Below are positions 11,931 to 23,757 of a stretch of 64,000 bases of DNA, one piece after another. Within the stretch, counting starts at the first letter, position 1; the number at the start of each line of letters is the position of its first letter. The translations under genes and the position numbers were made by a program. The notes below the pieces were generated by a model. The model did not search any database, was not told the origin of the DNA, and was given only the letters and a program-made list of their open reading frames with translations. Origin of the DNA: Apoda limacodes (Eukaryota; Arthropoda; Insecta; Lepidoptera; Limacodidae); the NCBI GenBank assembly GCA_946406115.1, contig OX291557.1:10200501-10264500 (forward strand). Reading direction: 5' to 3'.

Positions 11931-12322
11931 GGGCGCGTTCGTTTTGGTATGCAGAATCATTATTTTTTTTTACTTTGTCATCCTGTCATCCGTTCGTTTT
12001 GCATTGGTGTCAAAAATATCAAAATTTTAGCATCATCTGTAACAAACTGCCATGCGTTCGTTTACAATATTTCTGTAATTATTATTGTCACTTTTGCCAC
12101 CCAAAAATGAAACTTTACACCCATGCCAGACATGGGTGGGTGGGGACAGGTGGGGTTTTTGTGTTAATCTGTCAAAATGCCTATACATATTCATTGTTTA
12201 CGGTAGTGTGTGTACGTAAAAATTTTGATAATAACGTTTTAAAACTACACGAACGATGGGTGTCGGTGGCAAAACTGGCGTTATTATAGGGTGAAATGAT
12301 TAATCCCAAAATGAACGCGCCC
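11931..12322. mobile_element. MITE with GGGCGCGTTC terminal inverted repeats
   Basis: The left end GGGCGCGTTCGTTTTGG (11931) and right end CCAAAATGAACGCGCCC (to 12322) are inverted copies with one mismatch over 17 bp, about 392 bp apart. TA flanks the right end and nearly flanks the left ('ctat'), so a TA target duplication is possible but not clean. The 143-codon ORF across this interval starts outside the element and is not credible as a gene. Superfamily unknown. Confidence 0.55.
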
Positions 12323-13400
12323 TAAGTTACTGCAGCGCCCGCGCAAGGATATCTACCTCCGCAACCTCGAGCTGACCAATTAACTCCAAATCCTTTGTCT
12401 ACACTGGACCATCTTTATTTTACACATGTGCAAAAACTTATACGAGTCTCCTTAATAGTAGCTAATTTAGTAGTCAACTACGGCCTTGCCTACGTCAGAT
12501 ATTATGAGCGTAGAAGAATGTAAAATTTTGCATCCGAAATACTCAAATTTCCGGTTCGTATTAACATAAATTTATAGTCATTAAAAAACATATATTTTAA
12601 TCAACACTGATTAAAAACGTGTTTTGAAAACCGTTTACATACTTTATTTAAATCATTGGTGTTGCATCACTCACTTGACTCTGGCCACTCGATCCAATGA
12701 ATCGAATGGTTTTTTTTCTTCTTTTCGTTTGGGTATTTGGTTGCGCTCGATGGGTATTTACTCATAATGGTTGAACATACAATGCCAACAGACGCATTTC
12801 CTACAAGTTACTATGAGGTTAGGATAATGACCTGTGGGCAATGCACCGCCGGCCGCCGTCTCGAGCCGAGTGGCGCGACACTAATCCATCGTGCACAATA
12901 GTGCGTGCGTACTACCAGTTACTAGAATTTTGGTTACACGTTACACCTACACTAACCAGGGTTACCACCGCAGAGTTACCAATGACTAGTATGTGGCCCT
13001 TTTGTTCGTTGGTCATTCTTTTAAAAGGTGCCTCCGAAAGTATATATAGGCTGGTTGGTATATTTGATATTTCTGGTTCAGTTCACGCTTATATAAGGAT
13101 GCACGCACGTATTAAAATCGAAAACTGAGGAATGGCATCAAAAGCGTTCTACAGTTGAAAAGTTGACTATACTGTCCCCTTTAAACGAATTACCTGTATG
13201 GGCCTAAAATATTTAAGCCTAAAAGAAAAACATTACGCACTACCTCGATAATGTGAAGTAAAAAGTACAGGTGTTTTATAAGCTATATTATGAACCTAAA
13301 AGCGGTGGAGTACGATACGTACAACAACGTACAACAAGGTGCAATAAATTTACGGGCAAGTGTGTTGAAAAATTATTCCTGCAGTAGTTTCACAAAACAG
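12323..13400. other. Gene-free stretch; possible TATA-like motifs
   Basis: The part around 12840-13130 is less AT-rich and has AGTATATATAGG (13039) and TTATATAAGG (13089). No downstream ORF or splice site supports a promoter. The 95-codon ORF at 12841 has no recognisable domain. Confidence 0.3.
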
Positions 13401-13401
13401 G

Positions 13402-13490
13402 TACCTTATTCGGAACAGTCTCGAGCTATTCGAACTCTGGAATTCGAGACAAAGACAAAGAGTCCGAATAGCTCGAGAATAGCTCCCAGA
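13402..13490. mobile_element. MITE, short copy (GGAACAGTCTCGAGCTA family)
   Basis: The left arm has ACCTTATTCGGAACAGTC continuing to TCGAGCTATTCGAACTC. The right arm is its inverse (AGTCCGAATAGCTCGAG, then AGCTCCCAG). The arms are nearly back to back, so this is an internally deleted copy of the family also present at 29608-29792 and 36783-36973. Confidence 0.6.
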
Positions 13491-14516
13491 TCTGTTTAAT
13501 GGCTGACAAGCACCAATTTCTTAAATCAAAACTAGTATCATATTACCATATTAGTAGTCTTCTCAGCAACTCGTATCATAAAGTATGTACTTGTTTTAAA
13601 ACACAAGCAATGAGTATACCGTACTTATAAGTTAGGTAGTGAGATACGCTTACGTTTGATGGCGCTTGTTGATCAATAGATTTCCGCGAAATTTGCTTGG
13701 ATTCTTATTCGTAAAAATGCTAATATATTTAAAATGGTTTTTGCAAAAATAAACTTTATCATGTGGCAGTGATGAATGTAGCAAAGAGGATATGATAAAA
13801 TACAAATAGCCAATGATGCTACCAAATATTATTACCTCAAAAGTAAAAAAAAATGTACGATATTTTTTATAATTATTATTGATTATTTTATATTTTTTCC
13901 TGGTAGTATAAAATACAATGTATGCAATTACACGAAATTTGTCTTTCTTACACTCGTGTGCTATAGTGAAACTCGGCTGTGTGTAAAAATAATTAAATTG
14001 TAAAATATCTATTATATTATAGACTGCTCTGATCAAACGTTACCTAATAAATGAATATGCTCGTTCACTGGCAACCCTAAACCCTTTGCATCATCTGGCA
14101 TCATGCAAACCTGCCCACGCATTCAAACTTACTACATCAATATTGTATGTATATATATTTGTATGGCTATGCCAACACGGATGTAGTTCATAATAAATGG
14201 CTGTAATACGAACATAACTAGAGACATATTAATATTGGATTATATTCACAAACAAACATTTATATGTTTCCATATTTGTGCGACCATTACCTACGTTCGA
14301 TAATAAATAAGTCAACAATGTTATTATAGTTTGTGTATTAGTTAGTTAATAGTAATTGATTACATTTTAAAACTCAAACAGTTATTTATGTAATATTAAG
14401 TATCACTCATTTTATAGATCAAATTAATTTTTTTTTTCGAAGGAAAAATGAACAAACTATATAAGGTCCCAGAATTCTATAAAACACACCTTACTATTAG
14501 TAAATTGTATTAGTCA
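13491..14516. other. Gene-free stretch, nothing recognised
   Basis: Very AT-rich. The 128-codon minus-strand ORF at 13650-14036 is dominated by Phe/Ile/Tyr/Lys codons expected from AT-rich noncoding DNA. Confidence 0.4.
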
Positions 14517-14842
14517 TCTTACTAATATTATAAATGTGAAAGTTTGTATGTCTGGATGGATGTTTGTTACTCAATCACGGTTCAACCATTGGACGGATCG
14601 GGATATAACTTGCAATACATATAGGTTAGGTCCTGGAATAGCATATAGGCTACTTTTTATCCCTAAAAATTCAAAAGTTCCTGCTGGAATGACTATAACA
14701 GAGTTAAACGAACTATTGCTGCACCTATAGCATGCTATAGCAATTCATTGGTATAACTAATTAATTAATTAATTGGAGTTGATTAAGGAGTTCCACGCCG
14801 ATAACTGAATTTAGGGCGGGCGGAGCCGCTGGCAAAGTCTAG
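14517..14842 (+). mobile_element. Non-autonomous Helitron, complete ends
   Basis: The 5' end is A|TCTTACTAATATTATAAATG at 14517. The 3' end is GGGCGGGCGGAGCCGCTGGC (hairpin stem GCGG-AG-CCGC), then AAAGTCTAG|T at 14842. The flanking A and T and the CTAG terminus match the Helitron insertion rule. No Rep/helicase sequence is present. The same family occurs at 4846, 5281, 22789 and 53512. Confidence 0.75.
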
Positions 14843-14859
14843 TATTAATATTTATTCTA

Positions 14860-15015
14860 CTAGCTGACCGGGCAGACGTTGTCCCGCATAATACCGACTG
14901 CAGCACCATCTGCCGGGCTGATTTGTAAATCTAAACCATCCAGAGCGCTACCCAAACGCAAACAAAAAAAAAACATTCAAATCGGTCCAGCCGTTTAGGA
15001 GGAGTACAGTGACAT
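14860..15015 (-). mobile_element. Helitron fragment, minus strand (CCGGTCAGCTAG end)
   Basis: On the minus strand the 3' end is GTCTGCCCGGTCAGCTAG|T at 14860. The interior has ACTCCTCCTAAACGGCTGGACC, also present in 52281-52586 and related to 26360-26772. Its 3' end faces the 3' end of the preceding Helitron 17 bp away. No 5' TC end is clear, so it is probably truncated. Confidence 0.6.
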
Positions 15016-15600
15016 AAGATAAAATAAGAATTAAGAGATTACCGCTCTTAGTTTTCTAAACAATTTGCATTAAAACCCAAAAATAGTGTCGGAGTTAATT
15101 GTTTTTTTAATATTTTAATAGGAAAATTATTCTAGGTCCTTCTAGGTCAAGGGGGAGTATGGGAAGGCGAAGCCTGGGACGCCCTATTAGCCTTATTAAG
15201 CTATTTACTTCCCATCACTTCGTATACATATTTATTTATTATAAATAATGATGTTTGTTTATTTACTTTTTTGACGAATTCTAACTAAACGCTGAATAAG
15301 GGTCCCGGTAGAGGGCCGAAACTAGTCAAGCTATATCAATAATTATAAATGTGTACAAATAGCGTTCCATTAAAAACAATAATAATATAATTGTGTCAGT
15401 GATGTAATGATCATACTATACTGAGGTAATTATTAAAACCGTTGATTTATTAAATTGCGGTTTATAAAACTGGTTCTCATCCGGCTTGGGTTGTCCAAAA
15501 TCCAAATTCTTCAATAATTGCATCCTACCTACGGAAAAAATGCGAACTTAAAATACGTTAAGGTATTTTCAACGAATACAATGTAATCTATCATTGGTAA
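15016..15600. other. Gene-free stretch, nothing recognised
   Basis: AT-rich DNA with no supported ORF. 'tctaggtcaagggggagtatg' at about 15143 recalls the 'ccccttgacctagaatcat' segment near 11462 and the similar one near 18398, which points to an unclassified dispersed repeat. Confidence 0.3.
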
Positions 15601-16024
15601 CTTCTCGAATTTGTGTGGAGAGACTTTGCCTCACTGTGTGTGTTCTACCGCTTGTACAATGGGTTGTGTTCTGAGGAATTGTTCGAAATGATGCCCACGG
15701 CTACTTTCTACCATCGCACCGCTCGCCATCGGCAGGGAATTCATTCTCACACTTTAGAACCTAAATGGTCGCGTACAGTGCGGTTTCAGAGAAACTTCCT
15801 CCCGCGAACGCTTAAGTTGTGGAATGAACTCCCTCTCAAGGTTTTCTGGAAGGACTACAGTATGGAGTTCTTCAAGAAAGAAGTTATTATATTTATGAAG
15901 GGTCGGCAACGCGAAAGTGATACCCCTGGTGTTGCAAGCGTCCATAGGCTACGGTGACCGCTTACCATCAGGCGGACCGTAAGCTTGTTTGCCACCTTAG
16001 GGGTATAAAAAAAAAAAAAAAAAA
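15601..16024 (+). mobile_element. CR1-like LINE, 3' end with C-terminal ORF2 tail
   Basis: The frame 15613-15957 encodes the C-terminal tail of a non-LTR retrotransposon ORF2: ASLCVFYRLYNGLCSEELF, then RNFLPRTLKLWNELP, then FFKKEVIIFMKGRQR, ending at TGA 15955-15957. The 3' UTR runs through CCGCTTACCATCAGGCGGAC and GCTTGTTTGCCACCTTAG to a poly(A) run at about 16008-16025. The same 3' tail recurs at 16068, 37899, 49158, 54705 and 62055 on plus and at 21105 and 47297 on minus. The copy is 5'-truncated and inactive. Confidence 0.75.
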
Positions 16025-16067
16025 ATATTTTCATATTTTGTTTTGTTATAATTGGTTGTGGATGTAG

Positions 16068-16498
16068 CTGAAAGGAATCGGCAGGAAATTCATCTTCAAA
16101 CCTTAGAACTGAAATGGTTACACACAGTGCGGTTACATAGGTAATTCCGTCCCTGGGGCCTGATTCTCGTGCTGAGGGAGATAATCCCGAATTCGAGATA
16201 TGCTAGATTTATTAACTCATGGCTTGTTAATCGCGGTAACGTAACGAAAGTACGTCTATCGACTAAAACAGATGCAGTGATTAACAAGCCATGAGTAAAT
16301 CAATTAAACATATCTCGAATTCGAGATTATGTCTATCGGCACAAGAATCAAGCCCCTGAACGCGTAGATTGTAGATGGGGTATGAACTCCCTCTCGAGGT
16401 CTTCTGTACAACAATCCTAAAATAAAACGTAATAAAACGTAAAACGTTCATAGATTACCTTTTATAATCAGGCGGATCTACCTTTGAATATAAAAAAA
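16068..16498 (+). mobile_element. Second CR1-like LINE 3' fragment, split by a foldback element
   Basis: 'aatcggcaggaaattcatctt' to 'cacagtgcggttacatag' aligns with 15733-15790, and 'ggtatgaactccctctcgagg' to 'atcaggcggatctacc' aligns with its continuation. The homology is interrupted between 16154 and 16357 by the inverted-repeat element listed separately. It lies directly after the poly(A) of the first copy, in the same orientation. Confidence 0.6.
16155..16356. mobile_element. Foldback/MITE element with 78-bp inverted arms
   Basis: The left arm 16155-16232 begins GGGGCCTGATTCTCGTGC. The right arm 16279-16356 ends with the inverse of GGGGCTTGATTCTTGTGC. The arms match at roughly 83% over 78 bp, including CGAATTCGAGATATG and ACTCATGGCTTGTTAATC, around a 46-bp spacer. 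It sits inside a LINE fragment, so it is younger than that insertion. The target duplication is unclear, at most one or two bases. Confidence 0.7.
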
Positions 16499-16519
16499 GG
16501 AAAGAAAAGAAAAAAAACC

Positions 16520-17660
16520 GGCCAAATGCGAGTTGGACTCGCGCACCGAGGATTCCGTACTTACCACCATTTATGTAATCTACAAACACTGATGAATGAA
16601 AGGTAAATTGCGGCTTACGATTTATAACGTATTAAAAAAAAACTACTTACTAGATCTCGTTCAAACCAATTTTCGGTGGAAGTTTGCATGGTAATGTACA
16701 TCATATATTTTTTTTAGTTTTATCATTCTCTTATTTTAGAACATTTTACCACTTTGCAAGTGTTTCTCGCGCAAATTATTCAGATTAATTTTTTTAATTA
16801 TATTAGAAACCTAAATATCATTTTTGAAGACCTATCTCTTATAGATAGAACCCACACGTATGGGTTTGATAAAAAAAAATTTTGGAGTTTCAGTGTTAAG
16901 TATGTGGGGCACCTGGGGTCGATTTGAAAATACTCCAAACATTGTTTAAAAATATTGACTTTTACCACATAAATGTTTATCTGTGCTTTCACACGATTCT
17001 AGAAACTGATAAACACCTTAGTACGTCTAGTAAGCATAAAAAATCATAATAAAATGCCAGGATGTCAGTCAGTCAGGTAACACCTTCAGAGTCATTAAGG
17101 CACTAGGCCATTTAGATAGAGCGTTTGTCTTTCAAAGGACACGCAAAATTGTAATGTACATTGAATACTAAAGAGCTTCGCTGGCTGGCCGTAGGTATAG
17201 TATGTGAGGCTATGTTATAAATATATACTAGCAACCATGGCTCAATAAGAAACTAGGTACGCCTGGTAATAATTTCCGCAAAATCATAATAGACGTGCTC
17301 GCAATTTGGCGGAAATAGAAGGCCATGTGTCATTCGGCCATGGTGTGCCTCGAGGAGTTGTATTGTATATATGTAACATAATAAGTACCTACTTTGTATT
17401 TGATTCTGTGATTTTATATGAATTTACAATTTATTTTTATATATATATTTTATAATTATATAAATCATCTGCTTTAAAGTTAAACGGGAAAATTAAAATG
17501 TGGTTAATTAGACAATAATGACATATAATGGACCTACCTACACCTATATAGAAATAAAAGACTTTTTTAATATACCTATATATGTTTTCAATGCAGTTGC
17601 TCGTTAAGTATTTCGTTTATGTAAAAAAATATGCGGAAAGAGATTATAGATTATTCTTTA
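16520..17660. other. Gene-free stretch starting with a GTTCCGTA-family fragment
   Basis: CGGCCAAATGCGAGTTGGAC and then 'ctcgcgcaccgaggattccg' at 16519-16558 begin a copy of the repeat at 17665. Its downstream part (16600-16760) has sequence like the inside of 59391-59947. The remainder holds no supported feature. Confidence 0.4.
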
Positions 17661-17664
17661 AATA

Positions 17665-18095
17665 TCGGCCAAGTGCGAGTCGGACGAAGGGTTCCGTACC
17701 ATTATCTACAAAAACGGCAATAAAATCAATGTTGTAGGGGAGCCCCCCTTAAATATTTTTTTTATTTTAATTCAATTATTTATTTTTAAAGTGAATATAT
17801 AACTAAATGTTGTGTGAACATTTCAAGCGTCTACCTGTTGCCGTTATCAATATCGAGGAATTACGAGCAAAAAAAACACGTATGTTGTATGGGAGCCCTC
17901 TCAAATATTTTTTTTTTTTATGTTTTAGTATTTATTGTTAAAGAGGCAACAGAAACACATCTTCTGTAAAAATTTCAACTGTCTAACTATAACGGTTCAT
18001 GAGATACAGCCTGGTGACAGACGGACGGACGGACAGACAGACAGCGAAGCCTTAGTATTAGGGTTCCTAATTACCTTTCAGGTACGGAACCCTAA
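17665..18095 (+). mobile_element. Dispersed non-autonomous element (TCGGCCAAGTGCGAG...GGTACGGAACCCTAA)
   Basis: The left end is TCGGCCAAGTGCGAGTCGGA, then 'gaagggttccgtacc'. The right end is 'ggtacggaaccctaa', so GGTTCCGTACC and its inverse bracket the element. The interior has an (ACGG/ACAG)n tract at 18018-18043. Fragments recur at about 6012, 16520, 18600, 20690, 22070, 23345, 34990, 41340, 55000 and 59391. No coding capacity. The superfamily is not determined. Confidence 0.55.
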
Positions 18096-20060
18096 CTACT
18101 AAAATCCTTCATTTATCCGTGAAGTGAAACACGCCATAACACCATGGGGTAGGATAGTAGGTAGTAGAAGATAGAGGCTTTGATGCTCGAAAAATCAATT
18201 GTTCCTAATAGTCTAAGAGCTAGCTACGCGAATACGGTTGCAATTTAAAGAGCAGCGAAACCCTCTCTTTAGTGTGGCATTGATGCTGTAAAAAAATCAA
18301 GCTTCTTAGTCAATGTAATAAAAAATATGCCCAAAATATGGTTATTTTTGATTGCCTATTGTGACACAAATAAACCAAAACCTATGGGGTATATCCCCTT
18401 GTCCTAGAATCATGAAATTTGACAAGAAACAATGGCATGAAACACACATAAAGGAAAAAATCTGACAGCCGTAAATTAGTCGTAGCAATTATAAACTTAT
18501 TTGCAGTTGGTAAACTAACCGCGACCTATGTCTATATATTGGGACAACAGTTGTCCAACGGCAAATTTAAGCTTGTCCCTCAATAAAGGGATAGGGATTT
18601 ACCTTTTACGGAACCCTCGGTGCGCGAGTCCGCCTCGCACTTGACCGATATTTTGTTTAATTTTTATTTTTCTTTGCGGAAATGCCAAGGTCTGTGCCGT
18701 ACGGTCTTTTAATATATTATATTTTCAGTTTATTCTAGAAATTCGCGACAGTATTTTGCTGTAATAGTATAAACTTGTAGGTAAGAAAATGTGTTACATT
18801 TTATTCAGAAAGCTGGGGATATTGGTCTGAATCTGAGGGCAAGGCCCTGGAAGCCAAAAGAATTATTTTTAAAGAGTCAGCATTTCAATTCTGTCCTAAT
18901 CTTAACTAATATATTGTATTTGTGCAAGTGTATTTAATTGTTTGTTGTTTAATTAGCTGATAGATTATTGAGGGGACTGAGAAGGACATAGGTAGTGAAA
19001 AAAGTACTTTATACCGGCAAGTTTCCGCAGGAATCTAGTTACCAAATTTCCCGTGGACTAACTCCAGCTACAGCTATAGCTTGCTACAGCAAACTTTGAT
19101 TATATCTATAGCCAAATAACAAATAACTATAAATAACTGACCACGAAATCCGCCGTTTATCGAATTTAGTAGAAGCTTGGTACAAATATTTTTTTCAAAA
19201 AAATATAAAATACAAAAGTAACAATGATTTTTTAATGAATTAATTAAATAATTAGCTATAATACCACACCAAATCCAGAACTCTATCAATTGCACATCTT
19301 CAATAGCTTTAACAACCCCTTTTTTGCCCTACCACTTTCACCCGCACTGCTGAACAGGTTAATAATGATAGTATGGCATACCAAATAGAGGGATTTCGTT
19401 GCTCCATAAATTGCAACCGTATTTCCGTAGCTAGCTCTTAGACTTTAAGTAAGCGCGCTCTAAGTAATTCCTCTATGTAAGAAGATACTGCACAAAAAAA
19501 AAATATTGCACATCATTTGTCTGTATGTGTATACAGACCTTTGCCTCGTAAAAGAAAAAACTCAGTGCGCTCATGTTTTCAATTAGGTACTTACTCGTTA
19601 TAACCTGTGTTCCACTCATAAATAACTATTGGTCCCATTAGTTTTAATAAATTGTATTAAAGAATACAAGTTTTTTGTCCTAAAAACGAAACTACGGGAA
19701 TATATTTCCTTTATGCCTAGGCCCATAACAACAAATCTCTTCACTGGCAGGCAACTTATCTCCATAACGTGTCCCTATTTAAAATAGGTACAAATATTTG
19801 TAACATCTCTAATAATAAACTGTTTCATTTTATTGCCACATAAACAAATAAACTAGGTGATTCACAAAAATAAAGCGGGGCTGCAGGAAACAAAAACAAT
19901 TCATACAAAATTTACGTAAATATAAAGTTGGCATCGGCGATATGAATGGCATGGCACCGCAAATACCTCTGCCCACTTACTGGCCTGAATGATTTCGACA
20001 TTCTTGGCGCAGCTTCGATAATCCGAGAAAAAATAAACGAGCGGGAACGTAAATAAGCCC
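18096..20060. other. Gene-free stretch with repeat fragments
   Basis: A minus-strand end of the 17665 family lies at 18602-18650 (acggaaccctcggtgcgcga). 'ctacagctatagcttgctacagc' at about 19069 resembles Helitron interior sequence. No supported gene. Confidence 0.35.
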
Positions 20061-20139
20061 ACGCTGAGTTGAAAGTGCGCAGTGGCACGAAAAATAAATT
20101 ACAACGATATGGTGTACTCGGGGTAACGTATTTTTACGC

Positions 20140-20198
20140 AACCAGCCAGCTCTTTGTTTATAGTTATAGTAAACAAAGTCCCAGAGAGCAGGCTGGTT
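20140..20198. repeat. Nested hairpin
   Basis: The outer arms AACCAGCC (20140) and GGCTGGTT (to 20198) enclose an inner perfect pair CTTTGTTTA (20152-20160) and TAAACAAAG (20170-20178), with a TAGTTATAG loop. It lies in a locally GC-richer stretch (about 19980-20350). The 96-codon ORF across it has no recognisable domain. Confidence 0.5.
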
Positions 20199-20684
20199 AT
20201 TCAACCGGACGCATTCCGCGCCGGCTCCACTTTTTGCTTCGCTGGCGTGTCGTCCTACTCAGCCGAGAAAAACGACCAATTAGATGTTTTGAGGCGACAG
20301 AATTAACGTGGACCATTGCCCGTCCATTCGTCCGTTTTCCGACACCGACACGTATTTAGGTAGTTTGGAAAAAAAAAATACATACAAAGAGCAACAGCAT
20401 TTTCAGGCGTGTTACTGGCATCAGTCACGCACAACCGAACTAGGCTAGTCCAAAAATGCATAAATTCGTTATACGCAATTGACAGTCTTTATATATACCA
20501 ATTTTCGAGATTTTATTAACAGATGAAAAAAAACAATACAAAGTTTTATACACTCTAGATGATTTTCCAGAAATTCTGAAACCATGAGATTAAAACATGT
20601 TCTTTCCTAATTTTTAAACTAAATACCCCAGATACTGTTACAAAATTAAGATAGAATAGATAGAAAAGCCCCTAGATAGAAAAA

Positions 20685-21060
20685 CGGCTAAGTGCGAGTC
20701 AGACTCGTGCACCGAGGGGTTCGTGTGGTTTCGTACCGCCACCGAATTTACGAACCGGAATCGCACTTGATAAGTAAGTATTTGTTGATTTACCAGTATA
20801 TACATAGCGCCAATAGAGCTTACCCTTTTGAAGCTTATACTTATATGTTACAAAGCAAAAAAGAAAATCCACCTTAATGTTTACTTAATTTTTTTTAATT
20901 ATTTATAGGAAAAACCAACATAATAACACATATTCTGGGAAAAATTGAAGCTTATTCCTGCCTACTTCTATCTACAAGACCGAACGATCTTCGGTTCTCT
21001 GACAGGTCGGACAGAAAGTCAAATAGCGGAGGTCTTAGTAATAGGCCTACTTTGGGTACA
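20685..21060 (+). repeat. Fragment of the TCGGCCAAGTGCGAG repeat family
   Basis: 'acggctaagtgcgagtcagac' then 'tcgtgcaccgaggggttcg' marks the left end. 'acaggtcggacagaaag' near 21003 and 'gtcttagtaataggcc' near 21032 resemble the distal part of the 17665 copy. Diverged. Confidence 0.45.
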
Positions 21061-21104
21061 ACATCTACATTACATTAGTGGATGTCGTTTTTTTTTTGAT
21101 AATC

Positions 21105-21160
21105 ATTAAGGTGGCAAACAACTATATGGACGCTTGCAACACCGGGTGTATAGTCTGTGC
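21105..21160 (-). mobile_element. CR1-like LINE 3' tail fragment, minus strand
   Basis: 'aaggtggcaaacaac', then 'ggacgcttgcaacaccgg', is the inverse of the 3' UTR of the LINE at 15601-16024, with the middle of the tail deleted. Confidence 0.5.
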
Positions 21161-22720
21161 TAGCGGTTTAGTTGATAAATCACTCGGTCAGTCGCCGGTA
21201 AACAATAAATCCCAATAATATATACTTTATATACTTTGACGAAAGATAACAGATATTTGTAAATAGTTTTTCAGATATATTAGGCATCTAGGTATGTAAA
21301 GCTTTTTAAAATTCAGAACCCTTTTTAGGTAGGTACTTCGGTTTGACAATGTGACAATCTTCTCTTCCCTTAGTGTAAAGATACTTTACAAGTACCTAAT
21401 GTATGTACTGAATTCCTACAGGTTTATCTTTTAAGAGTCCATTCTTGTTTGAGAACCACGTGGGTTTTATCTGCGCATGTAATAGTGTTGGCGCCGCTCA
21501 GCCGCCGCCGCTCAGTACCATTCAACTAAGAAACAATGTAATGGGTCTAAAAGAGGAATGTCGCGATGCTTTCATCAGATAGCCTATAAGAGTTGGTCAC
21601 CATACGGCGCCGGGTGAATATCTAAATCAACATTACATTTTTTTGGGTTCCGTAATGAAATGGTAAAAAGGAATTCTTATGGTGAAACTTCGGTATCTTT
21701 CTGATTTATGTTATGATGTTTTTCTATGCAACAAACAAACAAACCACGTACAAATGCACTTATCACTATCACTTTAACATCTGGCATAGTTGTGAACATG
21801 AAACCTTAAGTGGGTCGTCATATAAACGGGATATGTTAGCACTTTCTATAACATTTTTTTTTATGTGGCATAATTATTGACTCATTTCCAAAAATGTACA
21901 AAAAAACCCTTTTATCTCTAATACGTTAAAGGTCAACTGCTAAAAATTCGAATTGATTCGAACTGATAGATAATATCTAACTTTACTTTACAGGTGAAGT
22001 ACAATTAAGTTGAAACATTTTTTCAGTAATTAAAAAATAGAAAAGTCTTCTTAAGTACGTACGGAACCCTTGATGCGCAAGTCCCATTAGGACTTGACTG
22101 GTTTCTCTATATGGATTGTATTCCTACTTTGGAAACATTATTTTTTAGTAGATTAGACTAGTTTTTTGTACAAGTTCGTCAGCATTTAACCTAAAAAAAA
22201 GGCTTTCAATTAATTCCTAAACACTTCCACTTACGTGATGTTCTGTTGTAGGTTTTTCAACAACGTTGAATCACATTCAAATAATTACCATATAATACAA
22301 ATTTTCATCCCTAATTTTAGTAACCATATTATTTTTCAACACAATTGCTTATAGAGTGGCTCTATGGGTATATATATGTTCTGTGGTGGGTCTTCTGCAG
22401 CTTACAAAACGTGCGTGCTAATTGGCATAACTGCATTAGTGCATAACGTTAATTTCTTTTTAATCTCAGCAAAATATAAGCAAATGGCAATGTTATCGAT
22501 GGTGGTGGATGTCACAAGTTAAGTCTGAGTGGGTAGAGTTTATACCACAGCATTAATACCTATCTGAACTTGATTATTGAACCGGTCCCTTTCCAGTTCT
22601 GCAAAACACTAGCTGGTTAACTTTAGAAATAGCTAACTATGTAAATTTTCATACAGTCTCCCATTTTTGATGGCTGGTTAAAGTAAAAGTTGTCTGGTGC
22701 AACTCAGCCTTAGTCTATGC
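21161..22720. other. Gene-free stretch, little recognised
   Basis: A minus-strand fragment of the 17665 repeat family lies at about 22060-22110 (acggaacccttgatgcgcaa). 'ttggcgccgctcagccgccgccgctcag' at 21489 is an isolated GC-rich patch. No supported gene. Confidence 0.35.
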
Positions 22721-22788
22721 CAAATTTCCTCCGTTACGACGCGACGTAAAGGAAGGACAAACAAACACACATTCGGATTTATAATTGA

Positions 22789-22875
22789 CTAGCTTTTGCT
22801 CCCGGTTTTACCCGCCCTAAAATCGGTTATCGATGTAGCATTGCAACGGCAACTCCTCAATTATAAAAAAAACCG
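22789..22875 (-). mobile_element. Helitron 3'-end fragment, minus strand
   Basis: On the minus strand 'gggcgggtaaaaccgggagc' is followed by AAAAGCTAG|T, ending at 22789, the Helitron-type terminus. The adjacent 22730-22788 has 'ggacaaacaaacacacattcgg' and 'tttataatt', like the 5' region of another minus-strand copy, so two copies probably abut here. Confidence 0.5.
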
Positions 22876-23509
22876 ACTAACAGTTGACGTCGTCAAGCAG
22901 CCTTTGCCTTCCCTGGAACTCAAACTATGATGCGTCGACTCGAGATATTTTAATAAACCTTCCATATTACACAATAAAATATATTCTATGTTTAATTTTC
23001 AGGGCAACAATTTTGAAGATTCAAGATGCCTGAACGATAATAAATATGTCTATGTTGGTTTATTATAGAAGTAATAGCAGACTAGCTGTTGTTGTGACCG
23101 GCGTCGCATAGGTGTTTTTTTCGTCGCAAATTTTTCGTGTCGTGGGGTTTCAAAAAATCCAATTAAAGTTTCTATATAAAAAATAAATATTTGAATATTT
23201 TTTGAGTTTCCCTACCCTCAAACTTTTGAACCGCGTTTTATAAAAATGTGAAAAAAAATCACAATAATAGGGCTTTTTAAACACTACTAACGAGAATTGA
23301 CTTGAAAAAATTGGCTTATAAGTTTTTAGATAATAGATAATCCTAATAACTCTTACTCTACGGAACCCCAACTTAATGCGTGCTCAACACGTGCGTGTCT
23401 TTATTTATATAGCAGATAAATTAACTGATTTTATTAAAAGATGAGCTCATTCCCGCGCTTTTCTCGCACCATGTGCTGTGGTATCTCGTACACGCATTTA
23501 GTTGTTCTA

Positions 23510-23757
23510 AATATTTAAATAAATAAATAAATATTTTTTGGATATACACAGCGCCGTCTGGCCCCAAAGTAAGAAAACGGATACAAATACATAAATATCA
23601 CTTTTTTTTTCAATACATACATATCATACATAAATACAAACAGTCTCAAGACAAACACAAATGTTCATATTATAACATAAATGTTTGTCCAGTGCGGGAA
23701 TCAAACTCACACCATCAGCACAACAGCTAGCCACACTACCAACTAGGCTGCGAGGGA
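23510..23757 (-). mobile_element. tRNA-derived SINE, near complete, minus strand
   Basis: The minus strand has box A (TAGTTGGTAGTGTGG) and box B (GTGTGAGTTTGATTCCCGC). The body follows with 'aacatttatgttataatatg', 'gtttgtcttgagactg' and 'ggggccagacggcgctgtg', ending in an AATA-rich tail at the low-coordinate end. It is the best preserved head in the window for this family. Confidence 0.7.

Noticed and set aside
11858..12289. 143-codon plus-strand ORF, overlapping another at 11835-12110
   Set aside because: Mostly inside the MITE 11931-12322, no domain, and its composition follows the repeat.
13039..13130. TATATATA and TATATAAG motifs as a promoter
   Set aside because: The nearest TCAGT-like initiator is too far (about 37 bp), and no gene follows.
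13650..14036. 128-codon minus-strand ORF rich in Phe, Ile and Tyr
   Set aside because: Composition matches translated AT-rich noncoding DNA, with no membrane-protein family recognised.
20069..20359. 96-codon ORF in a GC-richer patch
   Set aside because: It passes through a nested hairpin and shows no domain or conserved motif.
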